Below are positions 32,378 through 40,549 of a stretch of DNA of 64,000 bases, piece after piece; within the stretch, counting starts at the first letter, position 1, and each line of letters starts with the position of its first letter. The notes beneath the pieces were generated by a model, which searched no databases, was not told the DNA's origin, and saw nothing but the letters and a program-made list of their open reading frames with translations. A program made the position numbers and the translations under genes. Source of the DNA: Oceanobacillus sp. J11TS1 (GTDB lineage: Bacteria > Bacillota > Bacilli > Bacillales > Amphibacillaceae). Location: NCBI RefSeq assembly GCF_018333215.1, contig NZ_BORO01000004.1, positions 124,001-188,000 of the forward strand, given 5' to 3'.

Positions 32378-34888
32378 TTAGCTCGCTTTAAGCTTTCCTC
32401 TTTTCGCCTTTTCAGCACAATCTGAACAATACTTTTTATTAGTTACTGATTTGATTCTTGCGTGGCAATGAGAACATTGGTTCGTGTTACCTACATTCTG
32501 TTTTAAATTATAGATAATCTCTTTCCCGAAACATTCCCATAACGTAGTTTTAAACTCGCTATTTTTATTTTCATATAGATATTTAATCAGAACATCAGCA
32601 ACTTTATAAGAGTCTTTATTAATTGCCAGCAACTCATTTCTGATTGCTTGATAAACATACGGTTTACCTTGACTTTGTTCGCTATTCATTCGCCACGTTT
32701 TATTTCTATCTAATTCTGTGTATGCTGATACAATATTTTTATTGATACTGGCTTTCGGATTAGACATGAGCATTCTGTAATCAAATACACCGTTCACATC
32801 TTCTAATTTAATATTGTTCGTTGGAATTAACTCATTGATGCGATTAACTGTACTATTGTTGATTGGAGCTACATCTTTAATCTTTTTGTTTTTCGCATAT
32901 TGGAAAAACCGAGGTACTTTGCCTTGAATTGATTCCTTAATGATCTTATCTACATGATCTGGACGTTTTGGCAACCACAAGTTTTTAGCATAGTCGATCA
33001 TCAGATTATTTTCAAAAGTTAACCATTTCACCACATCAAGATTAGAATAATCACCATTCCAAAAACGTGTGATTTCATTTGATTTCTCACCTATCGAAAC
33101 CTTATACGAATTGATAAGGTTATTGAATATGTTTTCATTTGTGATTTGTGATGTTTCAGCAGTCGGCTCTTCATAATAAATCGGAATGATGTTATCGTTA
33201 GTCATATTACGTTCAGCAATTTCTACAAATTTACTATTTGGCTCAAATACGTTAACCATGTCCCCATCGAAATCACACTGCAGCAATCGTGGAAGGAATG
33301 AATGATTAGAAATATAAATGGCATTTGTTGTAAACCATTCTGATTTAGCTTCATCAATCACATTCATTTTGATTCCATGTTCTCTTGATAAATGGGGACT
33401 GCGTGCGATTGAGACTTTCCCACTATCGTAAAGATTACAATAAACCTCATCTTCTTTTAGTAATGGCTTTAATTCACCAGTAAACAGCCATGAAACAAAT
33501 TCATATAAATCGGGTAATATGTATGTATAGCGACTGGCAACTTTTAATTTGCCGGCTTTTGCTTGTTTAATCATGGATCTTCTCTTATTTTTAATAATTT
33601 CACGACTATATGTATCATTCAGCAATTCTGGATATATTTTTAAAGCTTGCTGCAAGGAGTTTAAGTGTTTTTTATCATCCGTAACCCCTAAACTTTCAAG
33701 CATTGTCTGTTGGTCATTCCCCATTAATTCAATAGCTTCGACCGTTTCGGCAACTATTTCCTCTAATTCACTACCAGAAACATCTGTTAAAGTTTGTATA
33801 AATTGATAGTTTAGCAATCCGTCATTAAATTCATCATCCTCAACATTCACAATACTAGCTTTACAGTCATATTTCTTGAATTTGGCTTTATAATCGTTCC
33901 AGTTGTTATAATATAAATGTGCTTTAAATTGCGATTTAGTCAGAATAATCTTGATATTATCATCTACAATATCATATGTATCACCGTAAATATCAGTAAT
34001 CTTAGTGTTACCATACATTTTTGCTTGTTTAAGAAAGTCATAGCTTGCCAATAACCCTTTCTGCCAAGGTGCACGATACTGGAAGTTCTTTTCTGATAGC
34101 TCGGGTAAGATAAGCCCCACGCCATCATTAATTTCCATTGGAAGAGTCTTTTCAACATTAGGCGTGATTTCATATGTATCCTTATCAATGTAATCGACTT
34201 TGCCAGTAACCATCATTTCTAAATCATCAACGACAACCACTTGATCTATGTTAAAGTCAGTCCATTCCACACTAGCTGTGGCGTTCATGGCCAAGTACGA
34301 TTGATATTTATTTGTAATCATACCATTTTTACGATTGATGTCAGTTTTATCTAAACCACAAGTCAAGGTGTCCTTGTGTTGCTGCCATTTGTCTTTACGG
34401 ATCCACATTGACTTCTTTTCTCGAATTCCCCCAGCACTTGATGTGAAGTATTGATAATCTATGTGTTCGTCATTCTGTTTATCGTAATATGTAAAGCCGT
34501 TGTGTATTAAATCTTCTAATATAGCTTGGTGGTATGTACGGATAGTTATAACATCCATTGATGCTGCATTGATTTCCATTCCTAATGTACGGGTTAAATT
34601 GCTATCAAATAAGCTGATTAGATGAACGTCTTTGATGAATTCTTTTCTAAGTACACGTTTCCCTTCATGCTTATCAAATTCATTATGTAGTGCTTCATTT
34701 AATTCTTTCACACGTTCGTTTGTAGCTAGTTTTAATTTCTTGTCCCTTTCATCCTTCAATTGCTTTACCAATTCTTTTTCTTCTGATTTAGCTTTATGTA
34801 TAGCAACCTCCCGATCACTAAATAAAGCATTCGTCGGAATACTATAAATGTAAACTTGATTCTGTAAATTTTTTACCTCTTTTTTCAT
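32378..34888 (-). CDS. Single-chain RNA polymerase-like protein (YonO / RdRP superfamily)
   Basis: Start at 34888 (MKKEVKNLQNQVYIYS) behind AATTTAAAAGGAGATAATTCA; an upstream frame lacks a ribosome binding site. Of 836 residues, the decisive segment is a DFDGD catalytic motif (D539-F-D-G-D543) after VSIARSPHLSREHGIKMNV and LPRLLQC. This order (RxPxL ... DxDGD) is the double-psi beta-barrel signature shared by cellular RNAP beta-prime, eukaryotic RdRP/QDE-1 and the SPbeta phage polymerase YonO. A Cys4 zinc ribbon (C805, C808, C821, C824) closes the protein. Known members transcribe phage late genes from DNA. Function as a DNA-dependent polymerase is inferred. Confidence 0.8.
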   Translation of the reverse strand: MKKEVKNLQNQVYIYSIPTNALFSDREVAIHKAKSEEKELVKQLKDERDKKLKLATNERVKELNEALHNEFDKHEGKRVLRKEFIKDVHLISLFDSNLTRTLGMEINAASMDVITIRTYHQAILEDLIHNGFTYYDKQNDEHIDYQYFTSSAGGIREKKSMWIRKDKWQQHKDTLTCGLDKTDINRKNGMITNKYQSYLAMNATASVEWTDFNIDQVVVVDDLEMMVTGKVDYIDKDTYEITPNVEKTLPMEINDGVGLILPELSEKNFQYRAPWQKGLLASYDFLKQAKMYGNTKITDIYGDTYDIVDDNIKIILTKSQFKAHLYYNNWNDYKAKFKKYDCKASIVNVEDDEFNDGLLNYQFIQTLTDVSGSELEEIVAETVEAIELMGNDQQTMLESLGVTDDKKHLNSLQQALKIYPELLNDTYSREIIKNKRRSMIKQAKAGKLKVASRYTYILPDLYEFVSWLFTGELKPLLKEDEVYCNLYDSGKVSIARSPHLSREHGIKMNVIDEAKSEWFTTNAIYISNHSFLPRLLQCDFDGDMVNVFEPNSKFVEIAERNMTNDNIIPIYYEEPTAETSQITNENIFNNLINSYKVSIGEKSNEITRFWNGDYSNLDVVKWLTFENNLMIDYAKNLWLPKRPDHVDKIIKESIQGKVPRFFQYAKNKKIKDVAPINNSTVNRINELIPTNNIKLEDVNGVFDYRMLMSNPKASINKNIVSAYTELDRNKTWRMNSEQSQGKPYVYQAIRNELLAINKDSYKVADVLIKYLYENKNSEFKTTLWECFGKEIIYNLKQNVGNTNQCSHCHARIKSVTNKKYCSDCAEKAKRGKLKAS

Positions 34889-34939
34889 TGAATTATCTCC
34901 TTTTAAATTATCTCTTATTATTATAAACAGAAATACCAA

Positions 34940-35500
34940 AATAAACAGGTTGTTTTTTTAGTAACTTTTCTTATTTTTTTCTTGGGATATACTTTCTATC
35001 TATGTTTGGGTTTTGGCGTAAATATTTTATAAGATTTTTTAGCTTTTTTGGGATGTTACACTTGATTTGATTTGAGCTGTCTGGCAACATCGGTTGAGGA
35101 AATGGAAAACGGCTAGGCGAAAGGTTGTTGCCTACATTCAAAGATAAAAAAATCAATGAACATAGACAAGCAACATCGTATATCGGATTATGGTTTCCGT
35201 ATAGTATGACCCTATTTTGTCGGGGAATATTCTTCCCAATGAATCTACTGTTTCAGATAGCCCTGACAGTGGTATGTGATTCATTTTGCGAGTATATCTA
35301 CTCCTATCCTTCCTTCCTATGCCTAACCGTTTGTGGTCGTTAGCACCATTCAGCGACATACAAAAATAGGGAATTGTATATTTGTCACCTATCCCCATTT
35401 TAAGCGATGGCTGGGTCATTACCTGTCAAGGTTAGATTATAGACGTATTAGTTGGCTTGTCCACGTCTGGAATACCCTAAAAAAGACAATACTTAATAAA
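34940..35500. other. 560-bp region without convincing ORF, several hairpins
   Basis: Open frames here are short, on both strands, and lack ribosome binding sites. Several hairpins can be read: GCCTAAC...GTTAGC (around 35322), GACATACAA...TTGTATATTTGTC (around 35356), GGGGAA...TTCCC (around 35223). It lies between the polymerase gene and the small RNA candidate and is likely regulatory or structured RNA. Confidence 0.5.
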
Positions 35501-35502
35501 CC

Positions 35503-35530
35503 TTGCACATATCAATTTTTTTGATATAAT
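35503..35530 (+). promoter_or_regulatory. Plus-strand sigma-A-like promoter for a small RNA
   Basis: TTGCAC at 35503 and TATAAT at 35525, 16 bases apart. The -35 part overlaps a degenerate operator-like sequence (AAACCTTGCACATATCAATT at 35498). The predicted start is near 35537, directed against the minus-strand genes. Confidence 0.7.
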
Positions 35531-35536
35531 GAGGAT

Positions 35537-35612
35537 AGGGTAATTCCATATTCAGTTATGGGATTGTATAGTTTTAAACAAGGCAGGGTACGCCAATACC
35601 CTGTTATTTTTT
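35537..35612 (+). ncRNA. Candidate antisense small RNA with intrinsic terminator
   Basis: About 75 bases from the promoter at 35503 to a strong terminator: CAGGGTA/TACCCTG stem with loop CGCCAA and a T run. An internal hairpin ATTCCATA-TTCAGT-TATGGGAT forms 8 bp with one G-U pair. It lies opposite the downstream part of the integrase/53-residue transcript, so it may act as a countertranscript. The reverse loop UUGGCG matches a YUNR U-turn motif used in antisense pairing. No coding frame of use is visible. Confidence 0.55.
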
Positions 35613-35773
35613 TATTTTAAAATAACTTTAGGATTACTTAGTTGATATGCTAATTTCTGTATCTTTTCGTCGTTGTTAACTATCCAATATTTATTCAATA
35701 CATTGAGAATCTCTGACGCTTCAATAAAACTAGCTTCAATTTTTATATTTTCACCATCATTAGTAACCTTCAT
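35612..35773 (-). CDS. Small protein downstream of integrase, 53 residues
   Basis: An ATG at 35773 overlaps the integrase stop (ATGA), and the frame ends at 35612 inside the T-rich terminator region. The product MKVTNDGENIKIEASFIEAS continues with a short helical segment. The overlap supports translation with the integrase. It could be an excisionase or directionality factor, but it lacks an obvious helix-turn-helix. Confidence 0.55.
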   Translation of the reverse strand: MKVTNDGENIKIEASFIEASEILNVLNKYWIVNNDEKIQKLAYQLSNPKVILK

Positions 35774-36789
35774 TTTCTCGATTCTCCCCTTTTTGTCCTT
35801 GTCTTAGCTTTCTTTTTGAGCATATTGATTGGTGTAAACTGTTTATGTTGTGCTTTGACGGTATCATCTAATACATGAGCATACCGAGCTGTTGTTGAAC
35901 TATCGGCATGATCTAATATCTGCTGCAACACTCTGATTGAGCCATTTTGTTCAAGAAACATCTTACTTGCCGTATGTCTAAATAGGTGGGGATGAACACG
36001 TTTTTTAATTCCCGAACGTTCTACAATCTCTCTCAAATGTTTTCTGAATGTGTCGGGTCTTAAACGAGTTCCAAAAACCGATAAAAACAGATACTCACTT
36101 TCAAAGTCTTCTGTTTCATCAAGCAATTCTTCAATTAGTTTCATCGATTGATTTGTTAAAGGGATTGTTCTGACACGCCTATTTTTAGTACGTTGAAAAG
36201 TGATCGATTTATGCTGAAAATCAATATCCGTTTTTTTCACGCTTAGAACTTCATCAACTCTGCCAAAAGAATCTAACATCACGAAGCAAGCTACATAATC
36301 ACGGAATTCTGTATAAATCCCTTTATCCATTGATTTGAAGAGTTTATTTAATTCATTGACGGTTAAAGTGTCAACCTTCTTCTGCCTTTCTTTAATCTTA
36401 GGAATGCTTGAAAAGATATTAGTTGTGATCCCCTCTTGCTCAAGTATTTTAAAAGACGTTTTCCCATAAGTTAAATAAGTGTTTGCACTCACTGGTGATA
36501 TACCTTTTTTAGTTGGGTCATAGCGTATTGATTTTAGAAATGGCGTTTTCTCATAAAGTTGCCAGTGCATGAAATCTCGCGCATCATCTGCTGTTAAATC
36601 AGCAACATTCATCTTTTCATCGAAAAACCTGTCCATGTCATTCCAAAACTTTTCATAACCATGAATTGTATTTTTAGACAATCCTTCTAATTCTTTAATT
36701 TTAATTACGAAATTACGCGCATCATCAATCGAGTATGTTCTTTTTATTTTCTTATAGCTTTTCGTCTTTCTATCTTGTGGCCTTGGCAT
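35770..36789 (-). CDS. int: Tyrosine recombinase/integrase of the ackA element
   Basis: This 339-residue protein has a core-binding domain (SIDDARNFVIKIKELEGLSK) and a catalytic domain with LDSFGRVDEVLSV (Arg), PHLFRHTASK (His-x-x-Arg), LDHADSSTTARYAHV (His and Tyr nucleophile). It is closer in style to XerC/D-like recombinases than to lambda Int; no arm-binding domain is evident at the N-terminus. It lies 146 bases from attR and should catalyse insertion into the ackA 3' end. A 22-base operator-like site separates it from ackA. Confidence 0.93.
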   Translation of the reverse strand: MPRPQDRKTKSYKKIKRTYSIDDARNFVIKIKELEGLSKNTIHGYEKFWNDMDRFFDEKMNVADLTADDARDFMHWQLYEKTPFLKSIRYDPTKKGISPVSANTYLTYGKTSFKILEQEGITTNIFSSIPKIKERQKKVDTLTVNELNKLFKSMDKGIYTEFRDYVACFVMLDSFGRVDEVLSVKKTDIDFQHKSITFQRTKNRRVRTIPLTNQSMKLIEELLDETEDFESEYLFLSVFGTRLRPDTFRKHLREIVERSGIKKRVHPHLFRHTASKMFLEQNGSIRVLQQILDHADSSTTARYAHVLDDTVKAQHKQFTPINMLKKKAKTRTKRGESRK

Positions 36790-36907
36790 AAAAAAATAGA
36801 CCTCCCTCCATGTAGTTTTTACATAGAAAAAAGATCTATTTTAGTAGTGGTTACAACCAAGACAAAATTAATTTAAATCATATTGTCTGAATATTAAAAT
36901 CAACCAC

Positions 36908-36929
36908 AAACGTTGTCATATCAAGGTTT
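36908..36929. promoter_or_regulatory. Operator-like near-palindrome, copy 4, beside attR
   Basis: AAACGTTGTCATATCAAGGT, plus TT (opposite orientation, 20 of 22 matching copy 1). It ends six bases before attR, about 120 bases upstream of the integrase start. Could regulate int or serve as a recombinase accessory site. Confidence 0.6.
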
Positions 36930-38113
36930 CAGCGACTTAAACGCATTGTATCGCGTGCAATCATCACTTCTTCGTTGGTTGGAATGACCATTACTTTTAC
37001 CGGAGAGTGTGGATAGTTAATAAATTGTTCTTTGCCGCGAACTTCATTTAATTTCGGATCCCAATAAATTCCCATGAATTCTAAACCAGTAAGAACTTTT
37101 TCACGTGTGATTATGCTGTTTTCTCCTACACCAGCAGTGAAAATAATCGCATCGACGCCATTCATCTTCGCAGCGTAAGAACCGATATATTTGTGAATTC
37201 TTCCTGCAAATACGTCTAATGCAAGTTCAGCACGAGGATTTGTATCTGCTTCATCTTGGATATCACGTAGATCACTGGAGAATCCGGATAATGCCAACAT
37301 GCCGCTTTCTTTATTTAGTACATGTAATACTTCATCCACTGTTTTACCAGTACGCTGCATAATATAAGGAATCAATGCAGGGTCAATATTCCCGGACCTT
37401 GTTCCCATTGTAACCCCGGCAAGCGGTGTGAAGCCCATAGAAGTATCAATTGATTTACCATCTTTAATTGCTGTAACACTAGCTCCATTACCAATATGGC
37501 AAGAAATTAAGCGAAGACTTTCTAACGGTCTGCCTAACAGTTCTGCCGCCCGTTCGGAAACATATTTATGAGAAGTTCCGTGGAAACCATATTTACGAAT
37601 GCCATAATCTTCATAGTAATTTCTTGGCAAGCTGTATAAATAAGATGATTCTGGCATAGATTGATGGAAAGCAGTATCAAAGACAGCTACCATTGGTACA
37701 TGAGGAAGGATTTCTTTAAATGCACGTATTCCTGTTAAGTTAGCAGGGTTATGCAAAGGAGCTAACTCAGATATTTCCTCAATTTTTTGGATAACATCCT
37801 CATCTAATAAAACAGAATCAGAGAAAGTTTCTCCACCATGAACAACACGGTGTCCGACTGCATCAATTTCATCAAAGGATTTAATAACGCCTGTAGAAAT
37901 TAACGTATCTAATAGCATTTTAACCGCAACACTATGATCCGGTATATCCGTTACCGTCTTGTCTTTTTGTCCGTTTGCTTCTATTTGAAAAATAGAATCC
38001 GACAATCCGATTCTTTCTACCAGCCCAATTGCAGCTACTTTTTCTTCTGGCATTGAAATAAGCTGAAATTTTAAAGATGAACTTCCAGCATTAATTGCTA
38101 ATACATTACTCAT
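36929..38113 (-). CDS. ackA: Acetate kinase
   Basis: This 394-residue protein matches Ack[11 protein letters not shown] start, [44 protein letters not shown]. It converts acetyl phosphate and ADP to acetate and ATP (overflow metabolism) and the reverse for acetate use. The last codons (36929-37024) are inside the 90-bp repeat supplied by the integrated element: the protein ends MRLSR here, while the repeat at the left end reads MRLSK and a stop. The gene stays intact, so the integration is neutral for the host. Confidence 0.98.
   Translation of the reverse strand: MSNVLAINAGSSSLKFQLISMPEEKVAAIGLVERIGLSDSIFQIEANGQKDKTVTDIPDHSVAVKMLLDTLISTGVIKSFDEIDAVGHRVVHGGETFSDSVLLDEDVIQKIEEISELAPLHNPANLTGIRAFKEILPHVPMVAVFDTAFHQSMPESSYLYSLPRNYYEDYGIRKYGFHGTSHKYVSERAAELLGRPLESLRLISCHIGNGASVTAIKDGKSIDTSMGFTPLAGVTMGTRSGNIDPALIPYIMQRTGKTVDEVLHVLNKESGMLALSGFSSDLRDIQDEADTNPRAELALDVFAGRIHKYIGSYAAKMNGVDAIIFTAGVGENSIITREKVLTGLEFMGIYWDPKLNEVRGKEQFINYPHSPVKVMVIPTNEEVMIARDTMRLSR
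36935..37024. repeat. attR of the ackA element (90-bp direct repeat)
   Basis: Identical over 90 bases to 20832-20921. This copy is part of the functional ackA coding sequence; the last two codons (AGT CGC TGA on the minus strand) differ from the left copy's continuation. Distance between copies is 16,103 bases, the element size. Confidence 0.95.
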
Positions 38114-38133
38114 GTTATTCCACTCCTATATTC

Positions 38134-39126
38134 TCATTTAATCCTATTTGGATAAGATGTAAACCATTGATTCATTTGTTCCACGATATCTGCCATTGCA
38201 CGAGCATTTTTAAATGAAGGTAATTGTACAAGCAACGGTTGTTTCGGTTCTTTTGTACCTTTCCCTTTTTTCTGCAAGATTAATACACTTTTCGCCTGAT
38301 TTTTTGATTTGAAAGAGGTTTCTGGTAATCGGATCACACCAACAATATGCGCTTTTTCATGTAGAAACGCATGTAATTTATCCGATTGATCACTTTCAAA
38401 CAAAAATTCCGGAATAACTCCTACAAAGAATCCACTATCTTTTAAATACTTCAAGCTTTGCTCTATAAATAAATGGTGTGAATAAGAATGTCCCTCATCT
38501 GACTTCAGCTGATATTCACCAGCTGTCACATCATCCGGATAATAGCCTACAGGAAGATCTGTGACAACCATATCTACAGGCTCTATTAGAAAAGGTCTTA
38601 AACTATCTTGATGATAGAAACTAACTTCTCTTCTCTGCAAATTCGCATTTAATACAGCTATTTCAATTAAAGTTTGATCCACTTCTGAAGCATACGCTTT
38701 GACGGGATTTTCCATTTGATTTAACACAGCCGTAAGCAAGTTTGCTGTTCCACTAGCAGGGTCAAAAATGGTTACTTGTCCCTTTTTATCAATTAATTTG
38801 TTCACCAGATAACTGATCAAAAGGCTAACCGTATCAGGTGTCATTAAATGCTGCGGTTGTGCTGCACCCTTCATCCCTTTAAGAATAGAAAGACCAATAG
38901 CTTTTCGATAAGTTTCTGCGTCAAATTCTACTTCATTAAAAGTTTGAACGAGTTTTGTAATTTTACGTTTTGTAATATCATCCAATTCATCCCGAGCTTC
39001 ATCAGACAAGAGGATATCTAATGATAAAATCAAACTTTCTAGGTAGATTTCTTCTTTTGCACTCTGTATAATTTCAGTTACTTCATCAATACATTTAAAT
39101 AATTTCTCGACATTCGATTGCTCCAT
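38134..39126 (-). CDS. ytxK: Class I SAM-dependent methyltransferase YtxK
   Basis: The start at 39126 (MEQSNVEKLFKCIDEV) follows AGGAGGACATGCC; a longer frame lacks it. This 330-residue protein has an N-terminal helical region and a Rossmann methyltransferase domain with IFDPASGTANLL (motif I), VVTDLPVGYY (motif IV, resembling adenine-N6 types). ytxK lies beside ackA in Bacillus, as here. Related to DNA adenine methyltransferases but a substrate is not established. Confidence 0.9.
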   Translation of the reverse strand: MEQSNVEKLFKCIDEVTEIIQSAKEEIYLESLILSLDILLSDEARDELDDITKRKITKLVQTFNEVEFDAETYRKAIGLSILKGMKGAAQPQHLMTPDTVSLLISYLVNKLIDKKGQVTIFDPASGTANLLTAVLNQMENPVKAYASEVDQTLIEIAVLNANLQRREVSFYHQDSLRPFLIEPVDMVVTDLPVGYYPDDVTAGEYQLKSDEGHSYSHHLFIEQSLKYLKDSGFFVGVIPEFLFESDQSDKLHAFLHEKAHIVGVIRLPETSFKSKNQAKSVLILQKKGKGTKEPKQPLLVQLPSFKNARAMADIVEQMNQWFTSYPNRIK

Positions 39127-39374
39127 GGCATGTCCTCCTATCCAAGCTGACAACTTTCTATTTTAACAATTCTTTTGTCATATGTAAAAGATATTCCATT
39201 ATTTCCATATAAAATATTTGCTACCACGCAAAAAGGATGTTACTTATGTAAATTTTGTATAATAGAAAAGTTCCGTATATTCTGGCATAGGGGGTGTCAG
39301 CGAGCAGGGAATCCTCTTCCATAGGCTTGCACTTCCCATGGAATCGGCTACTTTGTATCTGTATTTTTTTATTT

Positions 39375-39406
39375 ATTAAAAGAGCATGACTCAAAAAGAA
39401 TCATGC
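39375..39406 (-). terminator. Terminator after tpx
   Basis: On the minus strand GCATGA and TCATGC pair around a short internal loop, followed by TCTTTTAAT. It lies a dozen bases past the tpx stop codon. Confidence 0.7.
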
Positions 39407-39417
39407 CTTTAATTCTA

Positions 39418-39918
39418 TTATTTTGTTTTTAAATGTTCTAATACGGCATCGTAGTTTGGATGGTTCGTTACTTCCGGAACATATTCTACATAAGTAATTT
39501 CATTATTTTCATCTACTACAAAGATTGATCGAGATAATAGACGAAGTTCTTCAATCAATACACCGTACTTCTTGCCGAAATCTGCTAGGCGGTGATCAGA
39601 TAGTGTTTCAACGTTTTTAATTCCATTAGCGCCACACCAGCGTCCTTGAGCAAATGGTAAATCCATGCTGATTGTTAAAACAACCGTGTTATCAAGATTT
39701 GCAGCTTCTTCATTAAAGCGTCTTGTCTGATCAGCACATACTCCTGTGTCAACAGAAGGCACTACACTGATTAATTTAACTTTTCCATTGTAATCAGCAA
39801 GTGTTTTCTCGGATAAATCATTAGCTACTACAGTAAAGTCAGGTGCTTTATTTCCCACCTTTTGCTCTTCCCCTAATAGCGTAACAGTTTCTTGTTTAAA
39901 TGTAACATGTTTTGGCAT
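39418..39918 (-). CDS. tpx: Thiol peroxidase
   Basis: The start at 39918 ([16 protein letters not shown]) follows GGGAGGAGACAAATA; a longer frame upstream is not supported. The 166-residue protein matches Tpx: [11 protein letters not shown], the peroxidatic [15 protein letters not shown] and the resolving Cys in [11 protein letters not shown], with [15 protein letters not shown]. It reduces hydrogen and organic peroxides using thioredoxin. It lies in the tpx-ytfJ order seen in Bacillus. Confidence 0.96.
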   Translation of the reverse strand: MPKHVTFKQETVTLLGEEQKVGNKAPDFTVVANDLSEKTLADYNGKVKLISVVPSVDTGVCADQTRRFNEEAANLDNTVVLTISMDLPFAQGRWCGANGIKNVETLSDHRLADFGKKYGVLIEELRLLSRSIFVVDENNEITYVEYVPEVTNHPNYDAVLEHLKTK

Positions 39919-40005
39919 TATTTGTCTCCTCCCCATCTTTACAATTCTTATTCTATTATGAGACTTGTTTAGACAACTGTCCATTCATAGCTACTATTTA
40001 CCAAT

Positions 40006-40530
40006 TTAAATTTCAAAACGATTCAGAATGGACTCCAGCCCTTCTTTATCTTTCTCTGAATCCTGATCGGAAGCTTGTTTTTGATCTTTGTCACCCTTTT
40101 CATTCTTTACCTGATTCTTCTGCTCGACTTTCTTTTCTTCATCCTTTCCTTTTTTTGATAAGCCTGATTGCTGAAAAAGTTCCGGAAGTAAACCAATGAT
40201 TTTTTCATATAAGTGCGTATGCTGATCCATATGCACTAACTCCATATTTCCTTCTTTTAATACTAAGAAAGCAACAGGGGTGATAGAGACTCCTCCCCCG
40301 CTACCTCCACCAAATGGAATTTCTTGCTCTTCAAAGTCACCAGACTTTACTTCTGCCGGCAAAAACTCACTTCCACCAGCTGCAAAACCAAAGCCAACTT
40401 TTGACACAGGGATAATAACTGTTCCATCTGGAGCTTTTAAAGGGTCTCCAATAATTGTATTTACTTCCACCATCTTTTGTATGCCTTTCATCGCGCTAGA
40501 CATTAATCCTTCTATCGGGTGTTCTGTCAT
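40006..40530 (-). CDS. ytfJ: GerW-family sporulation protein YtfJ
   Basis: This 174-residue protein matches the YtfJ/GerW family: EHPIEGLMSSAMKGIQKMVE, GDPLKAPDGTVIIPVSKVGF, GFAAGGSEF and FGGGSGGGVSITPVAFL. The C-terminal 40 residues are a very charged Lys/Glu/Gln tail. The family is expressed in the forespore and influences spore germination in Bacillus. Position between tpx and a DUF2953 gene matches Bacillus. Confidence 0.93.
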   Translation of the reverse strand: MTEHPIEGLMSSAMKGIQKMVEVNTIIGDPLKAPDGTVIIPVSKVGFGFAAGGSEFLPAEVKSGDFEEQEIPFGGGSGGGVSITPVAFLVLKEGNMELVHMDQHTHLYEKIIGLLPELFQQSGLSKKGKDEEKKVEQKNQVKNEKGDKDQKQASDQDSEKDKEGLESILNRFEI

Positions 40531-40549
40531 CCTCTTTCTTACCTCCTTA

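Larger units (their letters stand above)
20832..37024. mobile_element. 16.1-kb ackA-integrated capsid-encoding element with RNA polymerase-like gene
   Basis: Bounded by perfect 90-bp repeats of the ackA 3' end, with a tyrosine integrase 146 bases from the right repeat. All clear genes are on the minus strand: integrase, 53-residue ORF, RNA-polymerase-like protein, BhlA-like holin, several small proteins, scaffold, major capsid, XRE regulator, DHH-like protein, replication initiator, terminase, portal, two head-completion-like proteins. No tail, tape measure, baseplate or endolysin gene is seen. The combination matches a capsid-forming phage satellite or a degenerate phage; the compact intact genes favour the former. 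Confidence 0.9.

Noticed and set aside
35153-35419. 88-codon minus-strand frame in the polymerase upstream gap
   Set aside because: No ribosome binding site, no recognisable domain, and the region holds several hairpins; it is more likely noncoding.
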